From Neolentinus lepideus HHB14362 ss-1 (taxonomy: Eukaryota > Basidiomycota > Agaricomycetes > Gloeophyllales > Gloeophyllaceae), in assembly GCA_001632425.1 (NCBI GenBank), contig KV425621.1, forward strand, positions 1-30,578: a stretch of DNA of 30,578 nt. Reading direction: 5' to 3'. Position numbers and translations under genes: made by a program. The notes beneath the pieces were generated by a model that saw nothing but the letters and a program-made list of their open reading frames with translations, made no database searches and had not been told where the DNA came from. Shown piece after piece: positions 22,949-30,578 of the stretch. Positions within the stretch are counted from its first letter, which is position 1, and the number at the start of each line of letters is the position of its first letter.

Positions 22949-23801
22949 CCCAATGAATATCCTGCGACGACCCGCGGCATGAACGATCCTGACTGACGCC
23001 GTTGGTACGACTCCTGTATGAATAATGTGGTAGAAACTGCGACGCCTTTTCTCTTATCTCTCATTGACGAATCATTTTTGGAGCGCTATTATTATAGTAT
23101 CTCCCACATTGTCTTGCGTCTGTTATATGCTGTCCTTCCTCTCTTCGAATTTGTTCTCGTAATTCCGTACCATAGTCTCATATGTTGTGGTTGCATTGAA
23201 ACACCACTGCTCAGCGTGCAGGGTTGGTTGCAATACTGGTTGTGCTTCGTCGGTTACATCTTTGTAATGTTCGTCGACTCGTGGTAATGAAACGGTTAGT
23301 GTTACCTTGCGACTGGCAAGGTCTCTGGCCTGTCAGAATGAAATTCATCTTTCTGCAACTATATGTCTTTGTTTCTTCATTGCCCTGAATCAAAACAAGT
23401 CTCTTTGAGATAACCGCCACGAGAAGAGAGTCGCAACGTACCCGTACTGCGCGAATGCACAGGCGTTTCTCGAGTCAAGCATTCTTTGTCGTATACGACA
23501 TCGCAGCACTGAACTGTCTGCAGACTGCCGTACATCTGCGTCAATGATTATCGAATTGAGCAGGAGGTATCGATAACGAATATGTATATACAATATATAA
23601 AAGTAGTACATACAATACATGCTCTTCTGAAATGCTACAAGGGAGTGGCAGGATAATATGCAAATATTGTAGGCCATGGTAGGACAGATATTTGTAAGGA
23701 GAGGTAGTTCTGATGCGTCGGGTACTACAGCAATAACCAAGATCATGAGCGTGACTCAGACATAAGATACAGGCACAGAAATATAACAACATTGATCAAA
23801 T
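22949..23801. other. Convergent intergenic region, SSD1 / BTB gene
   Basis: These 853 bp hold both 3' UTRs. An A/T-rich stretch near 23575-23620 (repeated TATATA, ACATACAATACAT) could supply polyadenylation signals. No frame here resembles a protein and I see no RNA gene. Confidence 0.5.
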
Positions 23802-25503
23802 TCAAATCCAATTGGCAGCAGGCGCCGTTCGCACAGACTGTGACATGCTGAGGCCGGGACTGCGGGGGTCATCCATCGAACGAACCGGTCGATCGCGCAG
23901 GCCAGGGACAGTCGTAGTAGTGGTATCCGTGACGGATTCAGAGCGCTCGCGGCTGCGAGACTTGCGCGTCGGCTTATCTTCTTCCCGCTCCTCCCGTAGC
24001 GTTTGCATGCTGTGTACCGACGTAGTGCTGCCTCCGCGATGGTGCTTCATGGGCTGTGTCGGGTACTGATTCTCACTAGTAGCGGTGGCAGCGGAGAGTC
24101 TGTGGATATGAGACGACGAGACGTGGCTGAGAGTGTACCTAGAGCGAATCTCCTCGGTGCAGAGCTTCTGCAGGTCGTCGAGCCCGAGGTACGTCGCCTC
24201 GTCGCGGAGATCGAGGAGCGCCTCGAGGCGCGCGGCGGCATCGGTACGAGAAGAGCAGCTGGAGAGCTGGACGGGGCGCGGGAGGCTGAGGGTGGGAGCA
24301 CGGAGGTATGCAAGGATGTGCGCGTATCTATGGAAGAGCAGGGTGTTAGAGTGGATATGGAGAGAAGGAGGATACTTACGATGTACTTGGTCTGTCCAGG
24401 AATATGTGGATGCTGAACGCTGATTGCGAGAGTAGACCCGATGCCGTGAGGTGGTGGTGGAAGATTGAGTTAAACGAGCTTTGCGCATCGCTTACGAAGG
24501 AGTGCATGGACTGCACGTCTTCGTCCTCATCATCCTCTTGACTGTTCTTTGGCAAGATTGACTTCAGATACGAAGCCAAGTTAGACGGCTGCGACATCAA
24601 GGTCATGAAGGACGTGCGGTATGTCATGGTATTCGTCTCCAGCGTTACGATGGTCTTAATCGGGTCGATAACAGCGGATGACACCGCGGAGACGAGGATG
24701 GCTTCGAAGGATGGCTGAGCAGCGGGTACAACCAGATGAGCGGGGACGGGAGGGACTGGAGGAAAGTAGGCAGAACTAGGTGGAGATGACGACGATGCGC
24801 GAGCATTTTTGAGGGCAGGACGCGTTGGTGGGGAGGGCGGCGGGCGAGTCGGAGGCATAGGGAGCGAGGTGGAGGACGTCGAGGGAAGAGCGCTCAGCGG
24901 CAAGTCTGGTGATGACTTGGTTGCGAAGAGCGGGAGGGGAGGGAGGGGAGGACTATCAGGCGGGGAAGGGAGATCGGCGTTGTCCTTGGTTTTCGCAAGG
25001 TCCTCCTCTGCGTCCTCGTACAGTTCGTCGATGCTATCGTCGCTCTTCATCCTCCTGTGCTTTCCCATGGAGCCCACATTCGATGATCCATAGGATACCC
25101 GAGCAGACGATCCGATGAGGGCTTCCTGAGGAGTGCGGACGACGGTCGCCCCAGAGCCCAATGTGCCACACCTAGGAGCCGCCCATATTTCGAGAGAGTT
25201 ATTGAGCTTGGGCTCAGAAATTCGCACAGGCTTGACAGAGGTGCCGTATGGCGCAGACCTGTTGGCTGAATCGGACGACGATGAGCGGCCCAGCCAGTTC
25301 ATCGGGTTGGATAGAGTGGATAGAGATGGACGGCGGAGACGCGGGGGTGTCTTGGGGGGTGTAATGGGTGATTTTGTATGTCGACTGGAGGGAGAATGGG
25401 ATTTAGAGGAGCGGGAGCTGGCTGAGGAGTGGCGGGATGGATAGGATGGAGGGCAAGGGCAAGGACGAGAGTAGTAGCTGTCGTTGCTGTCGTTGAAGGC
25501 CAT
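23802..25503 (-). CDS. BTB/POZ-domain protein with disordered Ser/Pro-rich N-terminus
   Basis: Function unknown; BTB domains mediate homo-oligomerisation and cullin-3 binding. Two exons, 24380-25503 and 23802-24327, give 1650 nt (549 aa). Residues 1 to about 265 are low complexity (poly-Ser and Pro runs such as PPSPPTRPAL) with scattered basic motifs (KHRRMKSDDS). The BTB fold begins near PIKTIVTLETNTMTYRTSF, continues TLMSQPSNLASYLKSILP, is interrupted by an acidic Asp/Glu loop (EDDEDEDVQ), then SIHIFLDRPSTSYAHILAYL and EATYLGLDDLQKLCTEEI. This order resembles the T1/KCTD-like class. The tail is Arg/Ser-rich and ends APAANWI. The intron splits the BTB domain between STS and YAH with a strong GTAAGT donor. 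The gene is divergent from the Rpr2-like gene (258 bp apart). Confidence 0.85.
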
Positions 25504-25761
25504 CTTTTGTTTTCTGTGGTTGCTTCGAGGGCGACATGTGCTTTAAGCTTGCAGGAGAATGGAGGGCTACGTCCATCGCTGGGAAACGGACAATGCGAGT
25601 ACAATGCAAACACAATGGCAATATACAATAGATCCCAAAAAGGAAATACACGCGTTCATTGTCGACGTGACTCCCATGCTGTGACATAACGTGATAGCAC
25701 ATGTGACTGTCGACCATTTATCCAGCCACACATCCATCTCGAGGACAAGGGTATTAAACCA

Positions 25762-26418
25762 ATGTTTGCGATGGACGATATAACTCTTAAATATCAGCTG
25801 TCTCTGCCTTTCCTCCTCCAGCCTACTTCGCCCAGCCTTGCCGCCCTTCATGCTTGCCGACTGCGACGGACTCATCCTCAAGCCTCAACTCTGCGAGACA
25901 CGCACTGTCTACAATGTGGATACTTGCTTTCAGACGGACTATCTGAAGTTAGGACTGCTCGTGCTCGTAAGAAGCGCCGAGTGTCAGGCGGGCTGATGCC
26001 AAAGGTATTGAGGAAAGTTTGTGGATCATGCGATCATGTCCAACTGTATCCTCTTGACGATGGGAATGCGAAGCTGTTTCCAAAGGCAGGAAAGAATACC
26101 AACAGGAGTGGTCAGACTGGGAGGGCAACTGAACTCATGCGAGCTGGTGCAAGTTCGTCTTCAATATCCAAGAAAGACCACGACATCCTACCAGCATCCT
26201 CTCGTGAAACATCTGTATCACGAACAGAGCAGAAACCATCACCTTCTCCACGTTCTGCCTCGCCTTCTGTGACCGATCCAGTACAAGTGAAACGCCCAAA
26301 GAAGAAATCCGGACTTCAGGAACTCCTTGCAAAAAACCGTGAGCGAGAGCGGCAGGAACAGGCGAGGAAGGGAAACGAGCAGGATGGCGGTTTGGCGTCA
26401 TTCTTAAGCGGTCTGTGA
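25762..26418 (+). CDS. RNase P/MRP zinc-ribbon subunit, Rpr2/Rpp21/Snm1 family
   Basis: Predicted protein subunit of RNase P or RNase MRP (tRNA 5' or rRNA processing, nucleus). Single uninterrupted exon of 218 aa. An N-terminal helix region (LKYQLSLPFLLQ) is followed by a zinc ribbon with Cys49 and Cys52 (HCLQCGYLL) and Cys87 and Cys90 (KVCGSCDHVQLYPL), the two-knuckle layout of Rpr2/Rpp21/Snm1. The C-terminal half is Ser- and Lys-rich with a basic helix (KRPKKKSGLQELLAKNRERE), and the end GGLASFLSGL is compact and hydrophobic. The N-terminal helix plus widely spaced knuckles and long basic tail fit Snm1 or Rpp21 equally; I cannot choose. ATG 25771 is an alternative start three codons in. Confidence 0.8.
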   Translation: MFAMDDITLKYQLSLPFLLQPTSPSLAALHACRLRRTHPQASTLRDTHCLQCGYLLSDGLSEVRTARARKKRRVSGGLMPKVLRKVCGSCDHVQLYPLDDGNAKLFPKAGKNTNRSGQTGRATELMRAGASSSSISKKDHDILPASSRETSVSRTEQKPSPSPRSASPSVTDPVQVKRPKKKSGLQELLAKNRERERQEQARKGNEQDGGLASFLSGL

Positions 26419-26707
26419 AGACATGATTTCCCGAAAACGCGGGAGGACAACTTCTAATGCTTTTCCCTCTGCCGACTACACCCATGCTGGTACCTGATGA
26501 GCTTCGCTCACCTGCCGAAAACACCGATGCACCCTCTGTGAGAGTCCTCTGGCTGCTTGACTGCGTTTATGATGAATAGAATATTCCAACAAGCTAATCA
26601 TGGCTATCATGCGCTCATGCAATACTACCAATATATATCAGTCCATCCCAATCCAGAAACGAAACAAATGATAAATACACGAATATTGTACCCAACGGTT
26701 CAACGGT
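26419..26707. other. Convergent intergenic region, Rpr2-like / RTA1-like genes
   Basis: These 289 bp contain the two 3' UTRs and the direct repeat CAACGGTTCAACGGTTCA near 26695-26710, partly overlapping the RTA1-like stop. No further gene is visible. Confidence 0.5.
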
Positions 26708-28203
26708 TCACAATCCGAACTCCATATTATTATGCCTCGACAAGACACCGCTATATCCTTTCAACTTCACCCTCTCCGACCTCACGCTCCCCTCTTCACT
26801 CACAAGGTCCTTACTCACAACCGGCTCTAACGGGGGAATAAAGCGGCCAGGCCAGAAAGGCACATACACTGTGATGGCAATGAAGAGCGGGAGCGTGTCG
26901 AGGGCGTAGAAGTATGACTCGGTCGTGGCAAGGTGACCTATGTAGCCTTGAGACAGTTCGACTGTGCGGTATATGGAACGGATCTGGGCAACGGCGTGAG
27001 ATTAGGGTTGGATGTGGTAGGCGGGATGTAGTAGGGGAAAGGCAGCAGGGGACTTACGAGGATACCGATGCAGCTGATGAAGAGCGCAAAGGCAAGGACG
27101 CGCCAGTCGTCATACCATTTCTGGCCTTTATCGTGGGAGAAGATTTCGCAATCGTAGCGGTATGTCTTCCAAAGGAACAGGACATAGACTATGGTGAAGA
27201 AGAGGAAGGACACGAATTGGGCGGTGAGGCCGGCCAAAAAGATCTGTAGTAATGGAGGAGTCAGCGAACGCCCTCTGGATACCTCGAGGTAACAGCACGT
27301 ACGTGCGATCCAGTCAAAGCAGTCTGCAGATTGTCCGAGACGGACATACTACCACCAGCAGCCTAAAATACAGCCGTCGGCCTCTTTCCTGCGATTTTAT
27401 CAAAGCATCATTGAGGAAGCGTACCTGGATTAAGAATGTAATGACGTCGGAGCCCATGAAGAACACGGCAATCCGATGCGGCGGAACTACGAGGTGCTTC
27501 TCGCACTTTAAGTAGCGTGCGAGTCGGCCTAATAGAACGTAGTCGGCGGCGATGAAAGCACAAGGCTAGGAAATGGTATAATTCAACTGCTCCTTCAAGA
27601 GAGACTGCACTGGCTTACCGAAAGCACGATGAGAAGATATTCTGCGATATAAATCCCTTTTGATTCAGGATGGTAGTGTAAGGCAAACCGACAGCCGAAA
27701 CCCATTGCCCATGCTACCACGCACAGTCGGCTTAGCACAATCTGACGTATGTAAGATGGTAAACTTACTGTATTCTCCAATAACCATTGAAAGCATCCAT
27801 ACTGCACCCCACTTCCACATGCTAAACGACTGAATGAACGCCACAACCAATACGAGACCTGGAGAAACGAAGAGAAGCAGCGGTGAGCGAGCACGCATAT
27901 CTCGACGTCGGTCAATTGGAGGCACCACTTCACGAGAAGCACAGCGCAGGGCTTCTCATCCTCCGGCATCGACGAAAGCTAGAAAGATACTGGAAACTCA
28001 CTGAACGCAATGGCTGTCAGTGTATTGCTCGCAATGTACCGTAGCGGGTTGTACACATCGTCTTTAGGATCAGCGAAAGGATCTGCTGGATGGGGTATGT
28101 TGATGCCGCGTGCGGAGGCGAACCTGTCCGGCGATGCGAGCAGGGCGGTGGCGAGGAGAGCGAGGACGGTTGCCCGGCGATAGAACGAGGTGAAGCGAGC
28201 CAT
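26708..28203 (-). CDS. RTA1-family multi-pass membrane protein (lipid-translocating exporter-like)
   Basis: Predicted 7-helix plasma- or endomembrane protein of the fungal RTA1/RTM1/RSB1 family, members of which affect sphingoid-base export and sterol-analogue or drug resistance; substrate here unknown. The minus-strand exons are 28002-28203, 27769-27858, 27619-27713, 27425-27565, 27303-27362, 27058-27243 and 26708-26983, totalling 1050 nt (349 aa), normal for the family. The N-terminus (RRATVLALLATALLASPDRF) resembles a signal peptide. Family landmarks are NPLRYIASNTLTAIAFS, GFGCRFALHYHPESKGIYI, EYLLIVLSPCAFIAADYVLL, GSDVITFLIQAAGGSM, SVYRTVELSQGYIGHL and the last helix FYALDTLPLFIAITVYVPFW. 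The first intron is long for this locus (143 nt). The hAT element lies about 900 bp upstream of the start. Confidence 0.92.
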
Positions 28204-29098
28204 GGTGGGCGTCCTGGAAAGAGAAACATGGACCAGATAGTGAGGATATATGTCATCAAAGGCACTGCACACACACGTTTGGTGAGCGGCGACGGCCTTG
28301 AGTAAACTGCGCGCGGATAGCAATATTATCATATGTCTGGGGAGCACTGAACTGTGGTGGCAAGGAGAAAGGATGAGGGTTTAAAACACTGGGGCCAAGA
28401 GCGATGGCGAGGAAGTATAACGGGTATAATACTAATACGTGAGAGGATCTCGGCGCCGTAGAGAGACTGGCTGCAGTCGCTACGATAGTAATTGCTGACA
28501 TATCCGCCCGATCGAACTTGAGCTTGAAACTTGAAGCTTGAAGCCTGCATCAAGTTACTTGGTTAGGCAGGTGTGCAAGTTCGCGTTAGCGAGGCTTCTC
28601 GCATCGAACGGATTTAGGGTCAATTTACTCACCGTCTGCCAAGTGATCGTCCTCTTGCACCTTCTGAATATCCATACCACTTGTCTAGAGGTGTCCAAAC
28701 GACACCAACAAGAGGTCAGATACTGGACTGATTTGGTTCAGGCTTCCCGACCCGTCCGGATCTCTGCAGGCCTTAGGAAACAACGGGGAGCGCGTTAGTC
28801 CAGCGCGACGAGGTTGGAAAATGCGTAGTACACACGTATGAGCGGTTCTTGGGTGCATTTCAAGCTGTTGCCACAGCATTGCCAAGTATCTCCGCACTAA
28901 TCGCCGAGGCAGGGTAGACGACTGAAATTTCCAAAAATCGTGTCTACCTTATCCTTCTGTGTCCGCCCACCTGACAGAATGCAGTCGTTCTCGTTGCCAG
29001 ATAATAAATAGACGGAAGTAATTTCCTCTCGGGGTGCGCCATGAGATTCTGCAGGATGCGTCGCGATATTTTTGACATACACAGTATTGCATCGACGT
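28204..29098. other. Intergenic region upstream of the RTA1-like gene
   Basis: About 0.9 kb with only short, mutually overlapping frames on both strands and no recognisable protein. A self-similar CTTGAA-rich stretch lies near 28515-28545 (CTTGAAACTTGAAGCTTGAA) and shares 14 bp with the minus strand near 3385. It is weak evidence of dispersed repeat debris. Confidence 0.4.
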
Positions 29099-29106
29099 TG
29101 TCAAGG
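29099..29106. repeat. Target-site duplication, left copy (TGTCAAGG)
   Basis: The 8-bp TGTCAAGG immediately precedes the left inverted terminus and recurs exactly at 29842-29849. Eight bp is the duplication length of hAT transposases. Confidence 0.9.
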
Positions 29107-29128
29107 TAGTGTTGGACACTAAGTGAAG
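29107..29128 (+). repeat. hAT left terminal inverted repeat
   Basis: 22 bp beginning TAGTGTTGGACA and ending AAGTGAAG; identical to the reverse complement of 29820-29841. Confidence 0.95.
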
Positions 29129-29819
29129 CCCTTCGAAGTCGACTTCAATCCACTTTAAGATTTCTATGACTTCGTACAGCTTTGAAGTCATCATCAGTCG
29201 CTTCGAAGACTTTGCAAAGTGTTGATAATAGTCACGTGATGCACATAACTGGAAAACGTCGCACGTGTACGTGGACGGCTAGACTCGTTGCGTCTCGCTT
29301 ACCGGCTGAACGAAAATTCCAGGAATTCCAAGAAATTGCTAATAAATATGTGTGAGCTTTACTAGTGCGCTATCCGTCCCGATGGCCACCCCAGCCTGTT
29401 TTTTGCGACACCCCCGAGGCTTGCATTTGCTCATTAGACTCTCAGTATTCACTTGGCACTATCACCACTACCGGTTGGCCATCGACAAACGTACCTAGGC
29501 CTGGAAATGATACTTTGAACAGTCAAGGAGAAGGTCCAAGGCCTTCTTTTGGGCGACCATATTGATATTTTAGCTCGCTTCTTTGAAGAGTACCTTCCAA
29601 ATGACGATTAGAATGAGTAGAATATTTTCTACATTTATTCTGCACCATACACATCACAATAATTCAGATTTGTGGACGGGAGAATATGCTCGGGAGGGCT
29701 GCCACAGCCGTGGGAATTCCAGGTGCCGTGCGCCACAGACTTCGCAAAGTCTTCGACATGCCTTTGAAGTGACTTCGAGAAAACGAAGTGTGTCGCAATC
29801 ACACTTTGAAGGACTTCGA

Positions 29820-29841
29820 CTTCACTTAGTGTCCAACACTA
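29820..29841 (-). repeat. hAT right terminal inverted repeat
   Basis: 22 bp ending GTCCAACACTA on the plus strand; perfect inverted partner of the left end. Confidence 0.95.
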
Positions 29842-29849
29842 TGTCAAGG
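29842..29849. repeat. Target-site duplication, right copy (TGTCAAGG)
   Basis: Exact copy of the 8 bp at 29099-29106, directly abutting the right inverted terminus. Confidence 0.9.
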
Positions 29850-30578
29850 TGTGCTAGATGCAGGCTCAAGTTTCAACCGCGGGACGTCAATCACATGGGG
29901 GGTTCTTGATTCAGTGTTTCCCCAATTCCTCCGTCAGTAATTCAGTTTCAGGTAATATTTTGGCATAGACCTTTGCAATATGGTATATCCTATCATCTAT
30001 CCTAAGAGCAAATTAGCAAATTGTCAACACAGAGCTCATCGACATCGAAATACTGAACTGGACAAAGTTCTTCTCCAACCCGGAGGCAAGTTGGGACTCC
30101 GCTTTCGTCAGCTACCCAACGCTGTTACATCGTAGCGGCGCAAGCGCCAGTCCCCGACTCCATAGAAATTGCGTGGCACTAGCAATGAATGCGTAGTTTT
30201 TCATAGCTATTGTACAGTGTATAGTGAACACGAACGAGGATGAAAGTTGTTACAAGGATATTTATTAGAAGACTCCGATACATTATCCGCATTGGACAAA
30301 TCACAGTACTATATACATCGGTTTCAACACCTAAAGCCCAGTCAAAACCGGTGATTTTAACACCGTTTCTCACCATTTGTCACCATTTCCCACCCTTTGC
30401 CGCCTTCGCAAAGGTTGGCAAAGGTCATCCACCAGAGAAACGGTGTGCCAGCTGATGCCACCCATTCTCATCCTTTACCCCGATCAATTGTGTCAAGTAG
30501 CATAGAACCATAAATAAATATTAATAGATTTGAATGGTCCTCAATGATTCCCTTAAGACAAAGAGTAAATGCTATAAC
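29850..30578. other. Terminal intergenic region, no supported gene
   Basis: No complete gene is visible. There is an ATG-less open stretch at about 30035-30196 behind an acceptor-like CAACACAG, discussed as a finding, and a 12-bp inverted repeat at 30360-30446. The last 100 bp are A/T-rich. Confidence 0.4.
30360..30446. repeat. 12-bp inverted repeat with structured loop
   Basis: ACACCGTTTCTC at 30360-30371 pairs perfectly with GAGAAACGGTGT at 30435-30446. The 63-nt loop contains degenerate tandem words (TCACCATTT, GTCACCATTT, CCCACCCTTTG) and a nested CCTTTGCC/GGCAAAGG pair. It could be a terminal piece of another small transposon or a transcribed hairpin; no target duplication is visible. 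Confidence 0.6.

Larger units (their letters stand above)
29107..29841. mobile_element. Non-autonomous hAT-superfamily DNA transposon, 735 bp
   Basis: The element is bounded by perfect 22-bp terminal inverted repeats (29107-29128 and 29820-29841, starting TAGTGTTGGACA) and flanked by an exact 8-bp duplication, TGTCAAGG. The TAG-type terminus plus 8-bp duplication is diagnostic of hAT. Subterminal regions are packed with ACTTCG/CGAAGT and CTTTGAAG words in both orientations, and a 13-bp internal inverted pair lies at 29203-29215 and 29744-29756. The longest internal frames (29365-29565, 29583-29909) show no transposase motif, so it must be mobilised in trans. Perfect ends and duplication suggest fairly recent insertion. 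Confidence 0.9.

Noticed and set aside
24003..25444. Plus-strand Gly/Arg-rich frames opposite the BTB gene
   Set aside because: They are the reverse reading of Pro/Ser-rich codons and show no start context, domain or splice support.
29365..29565. Transposase remnant inside the hAT element
   Set aside because: The frame shows no hAT dimerisation or catalytic motif and is too short; I treat the element as non-autonomous.

Overview
The window is nuclear DNA of a filamentous basidiomycete, most likely an Agaricomycete. The genes are dense and carry many short introns (mostly about 45 to 65 nt). The encoded proteins are typical of that group, including a MED17 with basidiomycete-style introns, a secreted GtaA-type glutaminase, an RTA1-family protein and an Ssd1 homologue. 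I see no bacterial operon structure, CRISPR array, convincing tRNA or rRNA gene. Nearly all exon models below were built by hand from splice sites and reading phase. Most give totals divisible by three and proteins of family-typical length.

Layout, left to right. 35-2445 (-): polytopic membrane protein with a long Ser/Arg-rich tail, 5' end unresolved. 2446-4011: non-coding apart from a small GGTGGTAGC repeat and a TATA box. 4012-7007 (+): 18-exon secreted glutaminase. 7180-9452 (-): Mediator subunit MED17. 9710-12748 (+): Zn2Cys6 transcription factor, divergent from MED17. 12981-14068 (-): probable GPI-anchored Kre9/Knh1-like wall protein. 14464-15331 (+): ESCRT-III subunit VPS24. 15525-17344 (+): mitochondrial NAD-isocitrate dehydrogenase subunit IDH2. 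17915-22948 (+): SSD1/Dis3L2-like RNA-binding protein. 23802-25503 (-): BTB-domain protein. 25762-26418 (+): Rpr2/Rpp21/Snm1-type zinc protein (RNase P/MRP). 26708-28203 (-): RTA1-like membrane protein. 29107-29841: a 735-bp non-autonomous hAT transposon with perfect 22-bp inverted ends and an 8-bp target duplication. The last 730 bp are mostly non-coding and hold a 12-bp inverted repeat.

The genes do not form one pathway. They are a mix of conserved housekeeping genes (transcription, endosomal sorting, TCA cycle, RNA processing) and secreted or surface proteins. No clustered biosynthetic or defence system is visible.

The points most worth a second look are: (1) the Ssd1 homologue keeps all four active-site aspartates and the SPIRRY motif of RNase II/Dis3L2, although yeast Ssd1 is a pseudonuclease; (2) its disordered N-terminus carries three perfect HxRxxS NDR-kinase sites; (3) the intact hAT element; (4) three introns best read as GC-AG, plus three introns that are multiples of three without stops and would be hidden from simple ORF callers; and (5) micro-exons of 17 and 18 nt.
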